From the NCBI RefSeq assembly GCF_022605165.1, contig NC_063071.1, forward strand, positions 1,674,001 through 1,738,000: a stretch of 64,000 nucleotides of DNA. Reading direction: 5' to 3'. The position numbers and the translations under genes are program-made. Positions within the stretch are counted from its first letter, which is position 1. Each line of letters begins with the position of its first letter. The stretch is from Purpureocillium takamizusanense (Eukaryota > Ascomycota > Sordariomycetes > Hypocreales > Ophiocordycipitaceae). Positions 23,670-33,945 of this stretch are shown here, one piece after another. The notes below the pieces were generated by a model. That model ran no database searches. It was not told where the DNA came from and was given only the letters and a program-made list of their open reading frames with translations.

Positions 23670-24884
23670 TCAGAACCGAGTCAAGGGGCTGTTTGTTCTT
23701 CCTCCTCCCGTTGAGTTTCTGGGGCCCGTTGACGGGGGCATCTGGGGCGGCGGGAAGGCGTTGGGATCGTCGCCCAAAAGGTCCTCGAGGTACGCGCTGG
23801 GCGCTCGCTGGCCGGGAGGGAGGGCGCTCAAGTTCACCGAGCTGGTGCTCATGCCGCTCGCGTCTCTTCGCGGCGCATATTGGGGCGAGTCGGGGGGCGA
23901 GGGCCCGAGAGTGTTGCGGGAGACATTGGCATAGTGGCCGCGCGAGTCGGGTCGGAGGTTGTTCAGGCTGATGCTGTTGGTCTGATTGGGAGGAGCGCTT
24001 GGAGAGTTGGATGCGTAGAAGCCAGAAGGAAGGAAAGCAGAGCCACGATTCCCAGAGCCGCTGTTGTTGGCGGCCGTGGGGGAGAAGAAGAGGTTCGAGT
24101 GGCTCGGGGTTGAGGATGGGATAGGCCCACGATTGGTTCGTCGAACACCGCGCCCAGCGGCAGCGCCTCCGGCCCCGCCCAGGGACATTGTCGAGCCTTG
24201 ATCGGTATATTTGTAGAAAGGGGCAGGAGGCGCGGGGAATCCGGCTTTGGCGTTGGCATCGTGCTGTGCCTTGGCAGCGCGTTCGACGGACCGGTGGAGG
24301 AGGAGGCTAACGATGCCGCGCCACAGCAAGATTGCAAGGCCAAAGGCTCCGAGGATGGATCCGACGATGATGAAGACGCTGCCATCGGGCATACTCGATT
24401 GCTGCATGAAGGGGGCATTCTTGGTCGGCGGTACGGACGGGGCAGGATACGTAGGGATGCCGCCGGGGCCCGTCAGCGTCGGGAAGCCGGTGAGCTCATT
24501 GCCTGTGGTGACCTGGGAGCCACCGGTGATGGTGGGCTGGCCGGTTGGATCCGAAGTTACCAAAGAGCCCGTGTTAGAGATGCTGATCTTGGACGACGAG
24601 GACTTCTTCTCATCGGTGGTCGGGGAAGGGGTCGACTTGGCCGACGGCGTCGAGCTTTCGGACGTGGGTGAGTCTTTGGGCGTCGCCGAGGGGGTCGACT
24701 TGGCGCTTGGGCTAGGGCTAGGAGTGGGCGTCGACTTATTATCGACAGGTGTGGCTTTGGGCGTAGATTTCTTGTCGTCGGACGTCTTGTCGTCCTGGCC
24801 GAGAACAGGCGCCGAGAAGAAGGCGAGGGAGCCCAACGTCGTCAACAGGAGCGAGGGCCCCGGCAAGTACTTTGTCGGTCTCAT
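23670..24884 (-). CDS. Single-pass membrane protein, Csi2-like (chitin synthase 3-related)
   Basis: A single minus-strand exon. I start it at the ATG at 24884, giving 404 aa that begin with a hydrophobic signal-like stretch (LLLTTLGSLAFFSAP). A Ser/Thr/Pro/Lys-rich low-complexity segment follows (about residues 30-130) and is probably O-glycosylated outside the cell or in a lumen. A conserved pre-membrane block (FPTLTGPGGIPTYPAP, APFMQQSSMPDGS) leads into one transmembrane helix (VFIIVGSILGAFGLAILLW) and a basic, Gly/Ser/Asn-rich cytoplasmic tail. The pre-membrane block is what I recall from fungal proteins annotated as Csi2, linked in yeast to chitin synthase 3 activity. That name is from memory and moderately secure; the topology is read from sequence. 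An in-frame ATG at 24959 would add 25 residues ahead of the signal. Confidence 0.75.
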   Translation of the reverse strand: MRPTKYLPGPSLLLTTLGSLAFFSAPVLGQDDKTSDDKKSTPKATPVDNKSTPTPSPSPSAKSTPSATPKDSPTSESSTPSAKSTPSPTTDEKKSSSSKISISNTGSLVTSDPTGQPTITGGSQVTTGNELTGFPTLTGPGGIPTYPAPSVPPTKNAPFMQQSSMPDGSVFIIVGSILGAFGLAILLWRGIVSLLLHRSVERAAKAQHDANAKAGFPAPPAPFYKYTDQGSTMSLGGAGGAAAGRGVRRTNRGPIPSSTPSHSNLFFSPTAANNSGSGNRGSAFLPSGFYASNSPSAPPNQTNSISLNNLRPDSRGHYANVSRNTLGPSPPDSPQYAPRRDASGMSTSSVNLSALPPGQRAPSAYLEDLLGDDPNAFPPPQMPPSTGPRNSTGGGRTNSPLTRF

Positions 24885-27240
24885 CCTCGCTCGGGATGTG
24901 TCGCTGGCGTGCAGAAAGAGAATGCGCTTCGAATTATGAAGAGAGGCCCTGATTCTCACAGGGTGACGGGCGCGCTGGGCCGCTCGCAGCGCTCAAGATC
25001 GAATCGAGGGGATTGTTCCAACGTCGCGGGTGTAAAGGGATGGAGGGCGACGTTGGCACGAGACGATAGGATGACGACTTCGGCGACGGCGGGCGAGGCG
25101 GACTGCGTTGGGTAAGCGGGAGACAAAGTGAGGAAGAAAATTATAAGAGGGATGCAGATGCAGATGCAAAAAAGAAAGGATGCGGCCGGGAGCTGGGTCG
25201 GTGACGCTACAGGCCGAGCGAAGACATGGCTGGCGATGGGCGGGAGAGATGACTTTGGGGGGGAGAAGAAAGCAATTTGTCGCGACGGGGAGGGACGAGA
25301 CGGACCGGGTTCCCTTGGGTGTGGGCGTTCAGGAGGACGGGGCGCGCTGTGTGCTGAGCTGGCGGACGGCTTGGGGGCGGCGGCGCACGCGGAGAGCGAC
25401 ATGCGCAGGCACCGGCCAGTGAGGGCAGGCAAACTGAGCCCCTACCCAGCCTGGATGTACCTTACCTACAGCAGCAGGATCGCAGAGAAATTACTAACTT
25501 CAATCATTGGGCAACGGCGGGCCTGGGCAGGGCAGACAGGGAGGGCACTGCACTGCCATCCCTCCTCGAGTGCAAACCACCTCTGCCTACAGACGACACC
25601 CAGCAATGGAACCTGCCATGCCCTCCGATCCCCCCATCGACGACGGCGCGAGCACCAACGGGCGAGCGCCCCCCTCGGCCGCCACCGCCGCGGCGCTAGC
25701 AAACGTCGAGGGCGCATCACGTTTGCGCCGGTTCAGGGGCGAGGAGGCGCTAGAGGCAATACGGGTTCAGGCGCGCGCCCTGGAGCGCCCCATTGTCGGG
25801 TCCAGTCTGGCGGGTGCTCCTTGAGTTCCTTTGCACCGGGCGGGGAGCGGGCGCGCTGCCGGCTGGGTGCTGGGCCCAACCTACAGTACTAATGCTTCGC
25901 ACTTTACTTACCTTACTAACCTACCGGAACCTAACCTTGCTGCCGCCACATCATCGGCCGTCCCCCCAACGATGCAGACGTGAGACCTGCCGCTGGCCGA
26001 ACAGCCTGGCAGATTGCGTTCCTTTTGGCCGGACGACCTGCTCCCGCTGCTGCTGCTGCTGCTGCGGTGCCGCTGTTCGGTCATTTGTTGGGGACGAATA
26101 GAAGGGGGCGGGGGCGTGTTCGAGATGGACTATTAATGGCACATGGGTGTCTCGGCGACGGTGAGCCGCAGCCAACACGGAGGGCGAATGCATTCGCGAT
26201 GGCCTCTCGCCTCGCCGCGCGCTGGCCACCTGCAGGCCGCTGCTGCTACCCACCACCGTCTTTGTTTCGAAACGGCACAGCGGCGAATATGCATGCGACG
26301 AACCCCTCTCCATGCTCGTTCAAAACACCGTCCATGCTGGACAATGGACGTCGAGAGTAAACAAACAGCCCCCCTCGTGCTGCTGCGATGCGACGTGCCA
26401 GGAATGCGTTTTGACGTCACCTAACCCGGCTGCGTCGGCCGCCCTGCAGGCTGCATTTCGATAACGAGGGAGGTATTCCATGGAGCCGCGCGTGCTGCTG
26501 CTGCCATGCGAGAGCCCGTCCAATGCACATTGACCTTTGTCGGCGGCGGGATACCACCTTTATAGTTTGTGCGAGCTGCATTGCGCGCGGAGACGAGGCG
26601 CGCGCGCACGTCGTGCACCACACGCACGACCGCCAGAGGGACCAGCCCGTCAATTAGTACGACCCAGTGTATGGTAGGTGCGCCTACCTGTAAATTGTAC
26701 AATTCGTCGGGAGCCGGAGCCGATAGGCGAGCAGGTATCCTCCTCGTGGAACAAAGAAATAGTGCTAAGCTCGGCCCAATGCGAGTCTGCGTCTGGAGCA
26801 TCACGACAGGAAGATAGGTGAGTGCCAGCAGGCGGCGGTGCGGTGCCATCCAGGGTGGCTGGCGGGGCGCCTCCCGCCACACTCTGCTCTGCAGCGGTTA
26901 CGAGCCCGCAGGCAAGGTTGTCTTGTCGGGGCGAGTGTTGGACGGAGACTCCCATCACAGGCGGGCGGGCACGTGATGCCCCCTCCACCCCCCCCCCCTC
27001 CCAAGTCGCTCCACTTCCAGCCGCCCAGCCGCCGTCGACGCCTGAGCCTCGTCATCCCTCTACCTACGAAGCGCTAGTCCTCCGAGTAGCCTCCAGACGC
27101 TTGCTGGAGCATCAGCTTCCCAACCTACGTCCGTCCGCCTCACCGACGACCTGCCCGCCCCTGCAGCGCCGGACCCCGTCCCCGACTGCATCCTCGCCCT
27201 CCACCGAACCTCCCGCCCGCAGCGAAATCTACCAGCCGAC
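24885..27240. other. Divergent region between the Csi2-like and Vps68 genes
   Basis: About 2.3 kb. The last 300 bp before 27241 is C-rich with short pyrimidine runs and is probably the Vps68 promoter and leader. A c8-9 run lies near 26989-26997 and a six-unit ctg run near 26046-26063. One small frame at 25609-25824 is listed as doubtful. The remaining frames show no family features. Confidence 0.45.
25609..25824 (+). CDS. Doubtful 71-aa hypothetical protein
   Basis: The frame starts MEPAMPSDPPIDDG and contains a charged, alanine-rich helical stretch (RLRRFRGEEALEAIRVQ). Its codons are GC-ending like those of neighbouring real genes. No domain, splice partner or homologue is recalled. It is isolated in a long intergenic region. 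It could be a short gene, the first exon of an unrecognised one, or chance in GC-rich DNA. Confidence 0.28.
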   Translation, partial: EPAMPSDPPIDDGASTNGRAPPSAATAAALANVEGASRLRRFRGEEALEAIRVQARALERPIVGSSLAGAP

Positions 27241-27948
27241 ATGGAGGAAGAGCGACTTTGGAAGTTCCGGAAGCCCGAGTGGCTGAACAGCATCTGGGCG
27301 CGGAACGCTGGCGTCTACGGGGCTGGAGCACTGGTACGTCGACATCAACCCTGTGGCTGGGCCGCATCGACTTTGTCCTCGCTGCCGCGGCTCCATGTGC
27401 TTCGCCGCAGATGCGCACCCATGCGTTCCATACATAGCGAACGGCGGCCCTGCTAACGCTAGCGACAGTACTCGCTTGCCTTCTACGTCATGCTCGACTC
27501 GGCCGTCTGGTCCAAGTCGGCCCGCAACGGCTCCAGCGTCCACGTCAAGTTCGTCGACTGGCTGCCCCTCGTCTTCTCCAGCCTGGGCATGCTCATCATC
27601 AACTCGGTCGAGAAGCAGCGCCTCAGCGCCGACTCCTTCAGCTACAGCGGCTCCGGCGTCGCGTGGAAGGCCCGCGTCGTTCTCTTCCTCGGCTTCGCCG
27701 CCCTCGCCGGCGGCATGGCCGGCGGCGTCACCGTGTTTGTGCTCAAGTTTGTCGTTCCAGGCGTGGATATGCCGGCGCTGGGCATGGGCATCGAGAACAT
27801 TGTCAGCAACGCCCTGGTTGGCTTCAGGTATGTTGCGTCCCGTCGCCCATCTTTGAACGCTGCGTGGGTACTGACAAAGCGCAGCTCCGTCGTTCTCTGG
27901 GTGAGCCAGAACATGGAGGACGAGTATTCGTACAATCTAGCGATATGA
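27241..27948 (+). CDS. vps68: Vacuolar protein sorting protein Vps68 (UPF0220/TMEM50 family)
   Basis: Three exons (27241-27333, 27469-27827, 27885-27948) give 171 aa, typical for the family. The start is MEEERLWKFRKPEW. Four hydrophobic segments are visible: GVYGAGALYSLAFYVMLDS (across the first splice), VDWLPLVFSSLGMLIINSV, VVLFLGFAALAGGMAGGV with its continuation, and a last segment formed across the second splice (NALVGFSSVVLWVSQ). The C-terminus is NMEDEYSYNLAI, a characteristic ending for fungal members. Family role: a small tetraspan protein of the endosome-vacuole system. Yeast Vps68 works with Vps55 in late endosome-to-vacuole transport. The splice sites restore the conserved frame without gaps. 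Confidence 0.92.
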
Positions 27949-28563
27949 AACGCACGGCAAGGAGGAGGCCACGAGCGCGAGTTACTCGGCGTCCAACAGC
28001 ACGCAAGTCGACGGCTGGAAGGCGCCAGGAAAGGATGCGAGAGACGTGTACAGTGAGCGGCATACGTACTGCCAGCATTCGTGGGAGGTTTGGCGTCGAG
28101 TTTGGTTTTCCATAGCAAGCTTCAAGTGTTTCAATGCTTCTGTCATGGGCGAGAGGACGGTAACGTTCCATAATGAACTTCTTGCTACGTTGTCTGGTTG
28201 TACAATGCACCAACATCGGACGGAATACCCTTGGTTTTTTGGTTTAGAATCTTTGTGCGATTGAATATACGGCCCTGTGAGAATGCGACCCCGTGCCTGC
28301 TCAAACGGTCCGACATCGATGGTTGTACCTGGCAGTGCGGCGCGATGGCCGGGTAGCAGCTGCGCGCGCCCCGCCTACAGCTACCCACGGCACCTCGAGC
28401 AGTCCAACCCCTCCATCAACTCTAAAGTAAACACACACGACTTGACCACATCTTCTACCTCGCACATACACTACCACAACTCGCTGCCAATCACCCAGCT
28501 CCCCCACACCAGCAAACGTTCGTTCCAACCCGCCGACCGACCGAATCTCCCCTGCCATCCAGC
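27949..28563. promoter_or_regulatory. Intergenic region upstream of the 196-aa protein gene
   Basis: It holds the Vps68 3' end and the promoter and leader of the next gene. From about 28410 to 28560 the plus strand is C/A-rich with few G. No other feature is seen. Confidence 0.45.
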
Positions 28564-29345
28564 ATGAGCGAGCGCCCTCGCCGCCTCGAGCTCGGAACAG
28601 GCGCCCCGCGCGCGGCCCGTGGCGCCATCAAGTCCACCGCAGCTGCCGCCAGCGGAATGACGTCCACGTCCTCTTCTTCTTCGACCATGCAACATCATCA
28701 CCAGCAGCAGCAGCTGCATCACAGCAACTTTCTGCGCAGCCAGCTCACGCGCCGCCCGACGGGCGCAGGGTCGGGCGCGGGAGGGAGCGCGAGCGTGGGC
28801 AGCGCCTCGGCGACGACGGAAGCGCAGCTGCGCCTCGGCGGCGCCGACGTGGACGTCCTGCCCGACGCTTCGTCGGAGATTGTCGTGCGCAACCAGCAGG
28901 GCGAGATTGAGCTCGGCGACCCGCCGACGCCTGTGCTGGAGGAGCACGACGAGCAGGCCGAGGATAGGCAAGAGGCTGAGAGTACGTTGGAACAGACCCC
29001 CCCTTCTTTCCCTACTTCCTCCTCTCCTTGGCGCCGTCGCGTAGGGGACGCGATTGATGCGCGCGCGTGTGGATGTTGGCTAACTTTGTCTTGTGGTTTT
29101 GGCTTGCAGAAGAGAGGCAGCGCTTGGCCGACGCCGTGAGGCACCACTCCGTCAATCACAGCTCCGTGCCCGACCAGCGGGAAGGTGAGCTGCTCTGCTC
29201 TACCCCGCCTCTGGTATTCACTCATTCATGGCTGACTTCACGACAAGAGCTCCTCGAGGCGGTACGCGCAGATCTCCGCGCCAAGGTCAGCGCCCTGGCA
29301 GAGGACAACTGGATGTTTGAGCCAGAAGAGCCGGCTCGCGGGTGA
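28564..29345 (+). CDS. Conserved-looking 196-aa protein of unknown function
   Basis: Three exons (28564-28981, 29110-29184, 29248-29345) join into 196 aa. The first exon codes a basic, low-complexity N-terminus with Ser-rich and His/Gln-rich runs (MQHHHQQQQLHH), then a more conserved-looking acidic segment (SEIVVRNQQGEIELG, PPTPVLEEHDEQAE). The second and third exons code a helical C-terminus (ERQRLADAVRHHSV, ELLEAVRADLRAKVSALAEDNWMFE). No known domain, signal peptide or membrane helix is visible. Splice donors gtacgt and gtgagc and both acceptors keep one frame to a single stop, so the gene is likely real. It converges with the Get4 gene, leaving 184 bp between stop codons. Confidence 0.72.
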
Positions 29346-29529
29346 AGGAGGACGAACAAGTCCGACAACAGCACACAAACAAGCTCTGGCGACAGCATAC
29401 ACACACTTCGACCACATGCGTCCATGCTCCGACGAGACAGCATACAAGCCTCCGGAGACGCCCGTTGCGAAGCACACGCTGCGTGTATTTGCTCTATGTT
29501 TATACATACATGCATATCTCATATCGACA

Positions 29530-30622
29530 TCAGTCCAGGCCCGCTGGCGCCGGGGCATCTACACCGCGCAGACCCCGCCGCTGGGGCTGCTGCTGGGGCG
29601 CGCCTCCGCCGCCAAAGAAGCCGCTCATCATGTCCATGAGCGGGTTGCTCTGGCGCGGCTTTTGGATGCCAAAGTACATCTCGGCAATCATCTCGAGCGG
29701 CTCAGCCCAGACCTCGGCCTCATTGACCTGGGTCGCATACTTGGAGACGAGTCCCTTGTACACCTCGGGGGCGCCGCGCTGGATGGCCAGTAGCAGCAGG
29801 CCGAGGAAGTTGAGCAGCGGCAGGCTGGGGAAGATGCGAACGTCGGAGCTCGCACTCGACACATCCTGTACGCCCAGGTTGGGGCTATCGGTGCTGAGGG
29901 CGCTGGTGAAGAGGCGGTAGCATGTGTTGGCGGCGCGGACGTTGCCGACGAGCAGGTAGGGGAGGATGGCACGCGCGGCAAATTGCGGCGCCATGTGGGC
30001 GTCGCCCTCCTTGTACCACGCGTACTCCATTTTCAATAGCACCTCGGGGGAATCTTTGGTGCCGAGCAGAAGGTGCCGCTCGGCCTCGTACGTGTCGTGC
30101 TCCTCGGCGTATATCGATCCTGCGACGTGGTGCAGCTCCGGATCGCCGGCGGGGTATTCGCCGAACTTGGCGGACCATCTAAGGGGGAGAACGAAGACGG
30201 AACCCGGGTCAGCTTCCATTCATATAAATTCGAACCACCTCGATGCTGCGCTTGCAGAAGCAAATCCAGGCTTTCTGGCCTTACCCAATCATCTCGCCGA
30301 CAAACTTCTTCCTCGTGGGCTCCCCGGCCTCGAACAGGCGCAGGCACGTCAGCAGGCGGCCCTTTGCGGCGGCATCGGGCCGGAGCTCGGCCTGGCGGTA
30401 GACGTCGACGAGCATGACGCACAGGTCGCCGCCGCTGCCGCCCTGGCCGGCGCGGAGCAGGGCCTGGGCGACGCTGGCGAGGATGTCGATGGCGGCGGGC
30501 CAGTTGCGCGTCTTAATGTGGCGCGAGGCGGCGACGCGCGTCTGCTGCTGGGCCTCGTAGAAGTCGCCGTCGGCAATCTTGTCCTGCAGCCGCGCGACGA
30601 TGCGGTCGACCTTGCTCGCCAT
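29530..30622 (-). CDS. get4: Get4, Golgi-to-ER traffic protein 4
   Basis: Two exons (30622-30285, 30178-29530) give 328 aa, normal for Get4. The start is MASKVDRIVARLQDKI. The protein is an alpha-helical solenoid with the family blocks FYEAQQQTRVAASRHIKTRNW, LFEAGEPTRKKFVGEMIGWS (across the splice), DPELHHVAGSIYAEE and EYAWYKEGDAHMAPQF. It ends in a Gly/Gln-rich tail. Family role: with Get5 it hands newly made tail-anchored membrane proteins from Sgt2 to the ATPase Get3 in the cytosol for insertion into the ER. The intron of 106 nt has donor gtaagg. A role with other GET genes in this window is not visible. Confidence 0.93.
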
Positions 30623-31682
30623 GGTTTTGTTTGCTTGTTTGTTTGCTCGCTTGATTGCTTGGTAGCTACCGCTGCTGCGCGGGGGGCGAGGAAGGGGAAT
30701 GATCGATCCCGGGGCGCGCGTGCCGGAGGCGTGGAATGGCGGCGGCGGCGGTGGTGAGGAGGAGGAGAGGGAGGAGGAAAAGGAGGAACAGGGGGAGGGA
30801 GGAGGGAGGAGAGAAGGAGTCGAGCAGTCGCAGTTCGAGGAGCCGTATGCGTGTGCTGGCTGGCGATGGAGGAGCGCTATCGAAAGCTGTTGACTGGGAG
30901 GGTCCGTCCCGATGGAGGGGTAGGTAAAGGTAGAGTAGGTGGCCCGCTGGGAGCTGAGTTGCTCGTTTCCACGCCCGCAGCCGGTGTGGGGCAGCAGGCC
31001 GGTTTGCTCTCACTCTCACTCGGCGGGTGTGGGGCGACGCCTCTCACTTTAGGTTGAGAAATTCAGAGTCGACTCGTACCAGAAAAAAAAGACTTGCCGA
31101 TCTCTAGGTTGGCTTTTTCTGAACGTCGACTTTTTAAACACTACAAAATCGGGGGTTCGTTTCACAAAAAGGGTTTTTCCCTTCCCTCTTTTGTGGTTGG
31201 TTTTTGCTCCTTCGCGGACTTGGACATGTCCCCGGCTCCTCCAAGCATGGATCTCACTCTGCTTCACGAGATGCTGGCCCGCCCTGCTGCTGCGCGAACC
31301 CCTAACAAACCTCCAGACTTAAGTTACTGAACTGACTGATCGCCAAGGGGTGAGTGATAGATATCGCAGCGCAACAGACTGGAGCGCCCGTCGTTCCCCC
31401 AATGCACAAAACTTCTTCACAGCAAAGAGCACAGGTCTACTTGCCCCCCCCGCCCTACGCGGCGGTATCTGCCCGATCCAAACATCTCAGGTCTTCCCCC
31501 AACGTCAATCCTAATTCCTGACATCCCATTTGACGTTCCTTCATGATCAAAGGGGCCCTGTTATGTTTTACCCTGTCACTTGGGACCGGGAAAAACCTTG
31601 GCCTGGTGTCCGGGGGCGGGCCCGACCTGCCTGGCACGTCCACCCATATAGACCCAAATAAGCGGCAGATTACATCACCAGC
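30623..31682. other. Get4 promoter region and spacer before the tRNA
   Basis: A purine-rich block (gag and gga repeats on the plus strand) spans 30750-30835 and forms a polypurine tract just upstream of the Get4 start. The rest, including 31050-31680, holds no recognised gene. Confidence 0.5.
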
Positions 31683-31754
31683 GCGTGAATAGTGTAGAGG
31701 TTAGCATACATGCTTCCCAAGCATGTGACCCGGGTTCGAGTCCCGGTTCACGCA
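31683..31754 (+). tRNA. tRNA-Gly (anticodon CCC)
   Basis: A 72-nt cloverleaf can be drawn. The acceptor stem is gcgtgaa paired with ttcacgc, and the discriminator is A. The anticodon stem catgc pairs with gcatg around loop ttcccaa, so the anticodon is CCC and reads GGG glycine codons. The T arm is cccgg-gttcgag-tcccgg and carries the B box ggttcgagtcc. There is no intron and no encoded CCA. A T9 run follows after 11 nt. Confidence 0.95.
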
Positions 31755-32181
31755 AAAGAAATTTCTTTTTTTTTCCTTTCCTCTATTATGCCAGGAATCG
31801 GGCATGTCTTGCATATCTACTAGACTTGTGTGTTTTCTTCGCTTCTTCTTTGCTGGCTCAGCTACCTGGTTTTGGCACAGGAGGGCAGCCTGCTGAGACA
31901 ATCATTTCAAGGCTGTTGTCGGCTTCAGTACAGCGCATCATGCCAACACGAACGCAAAGGACGAAAGGAAAAAAATATTGCACGTCTAATAATGCCCAAG
32001 AACAGTGCATATTTATGCTTCTCATGGATGCAATTTGACCGTTACGCCTATATTCCAGGTATTAATCTTTGCGCCGTGGGCCGCTCCCCTTGGAGCTATG
32101 CGCGAACTATCAGCCTCGCTCTCGCATCTATGCTTCCCTCAGCTCCATGCAGCGACTAGCTTCCGTACGAATCTCTCCTCC
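31755..32181. other. Spacer between the tRNA and the Pom34-like gene
   Basis: AT-richer than the surrounding coding sequence. Apart from the T run after the tRNA and the expected 3' UTR of the minus-strand nucleoporin gene, nothing is recognised. Confidence 0.5.
31766..31774 (+). terminator. RNA polymerase III terminator of the tRNA-Gly gene
   Basis: Nine consecutive T, 11 nt after the mature tRNA end, as expected for RNA polymerase III termination. Confidence 0.85.
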
Positions 32182-33014
32182 TCAGTGAAGCCATGCGTTT
32201 CCAGACGACCGCCTTCCCTTTTCGTACAACCACTTGCTATTGAGTCCCACGCTTGTCCGCTTGCCCCCGGACGGACTAGGTGAGCTGGGAGAAACAGAGT
32301 CGTTGAACAAGTTGGTGGACGAACTGGCTCCAAAGGGGCTTGTCGACCCGAACGAAGATCTCCGTCCGTTGGCGAGCCCGCTGACGCTCTTTGGAAGCAA
32401 CGGGCTGCCAGTCGCGTTGTACGGCGAGGGAGATCCATTGACCGACCCCCTTCCGGACAAGGGGGAGCTATTGTAGCTAGCTCGGCTCCCTACGGAACCC
32501 GCAATCGAGGGTGTCCTCGAGTACCTCGGAGGTGTGCTGTACTTCGCGTCGGGGGTCGGGGGGGCGGAAGAGGGCGGAAGACCCAGCAGCTTTCGCTGGG
32601 CTGCGGTGAGCGGGATGTCGGTGATGTCGTCCGGGGTGCGGAGGAGGGGGAGGCACGCCACGGCAATCTGCACCCACGGCACGAGTTGGGCCACGAACCA
32701 AGCCCAGCTCAGGTAGGCGCGGAATGTGTAGGGAAGGCTAGATGCGTGCAAGGTCAGCGCGAGACGCGGCCGCGGGGTTTGGGTCGAGCGTGGCCGTACT
32801 TTTGAGGATCGACATTCAGCCTCGCTACCAATTGCAGCGACCACATGAGTAGCAGAGCAACAACATTGTAGCCTATCCGCCGCAGGTTCTTTTCGGAAAA
32901 GGTCGTGGCATTCCGCCGGCGCGTGATCTCGTTGAGCCTTGGGTGCCGCCAGGTGCCCGGGCTGTCCGTCTCGGGCAACGCCTTGACGGGCGTCGACTTG
33001 ACTGGCGTCGACAT
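32182..33014 (-). CDS. Nuclear pore membrane protein, Pom34-like
   Basis: Two exons (33014-32800, 32737-32182; 62-nt intron) give 256 aa, starting MSTPVKSTPVKALPETD. Two hydrophobic segments are seen: NVVALLLMWSLQLVARL before the splice and AYLSWAWFVAQLVPWVQI after it. The second is followed by the block DDITDIPLTAAQRKLLGLPP and a Ser/Pro/Gly-rich C-terminal tail (TPPRYSRTPS, SPFGASSSTNLFND). This two-helix layout with a PLTxxQRxLLGL block is that of fungal Pom34-type nuclear pore complex components, which help anchor the pore in the nuclear envelope. The name is from family recall. The frame runs open upstream to 33323, but the MSTPVK start fits the family. Confidence 0.82.
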
Positions 33015-33945
33015 GATGAGGAGGCTTTTCTCCTGGGCGCCGTCGCGTGGTCGAACCGCGGCTTTCTTGCTAACGCTTCGACCTGGGAAAGGAGCGACAG
33101 GGGCGGTAATGCAGTATGCACAGGCACGTCCTGCACGGGGTTGAACCAAGAGCAGTCGTATCGCGTCGCTGGAGGTCTGACGAGCCGGGCAAATTGCGTG
33201 TGGGGGTGGCTCTTCTGTCGCTATGCTGTGGGTTAGTAACGTGTCATGCTGGCCGAAATGGCCGTCGTCCGCTGGGAAGGGCGCTCTGGATAGCGAATTT
33301 GTTGATGTTTGCGGAGGAAGCAAATCACGATGCTACCCGCGCGAGGCGACGTCGGGTGGGCTGGGCGACGAGCAGGGCAGCGGGTCCAATGGGACGCAGG
33401 GGCCACGGCAAGAGGGCCTCACCCAGTTGAGGACACCCACGCTACCTTATTACCTGGAATCCAGGGATCCATAGCAGTGCGGCCACTGTGCGGCCGAAGT
33501 TCTAGCGCCTGCAGTGGCTACCTCATCGTGAGCCCTGGAGCCTGTGTCCACGGGCGATGAGCCCGGCACTCTCCACTGGGCTGGAGTCGCCTCACTCACC
33601 GGGCAGTGAATGGGCGGTTCTGGAGCCATTGGATCCGTTCCATCCTCCCTGCACAGGGTGAGGCGCATCCTCCAACGCCTCAGCCGGGCCATTTTTGAAG
33701 CGTCACCACCTCCTTCGTTCTGTTTTCCTTTCTCAAATCTCGTCACCAATTCCGCCGGCTGCATCGCCAGACCGCGGCTTCCATCGCCCAAGACCTCTTA
33801 CCATTTATTCACGCTCCTTCTCCGACCTCATCATGCGCTACTGACCCGCCCGCGTCAACGCCAACGACGAATCTCACGATCGCCTCACCACCCTCGCGCG
33901 CCGCGCGCAACATCTGCTCGCCGACTTCCACCGTCCGCACACACC
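33015..33945. promoter_or_regulatory. Divergent promoter region between the Pom34-like and Ies1 genes
   Basis: A shared upstream region of about 930 bp. The 200 bp before 33946 is C-rich on the plus strand with few G, consistent with a leader. No further gene is supported. Confidence 0.45.
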
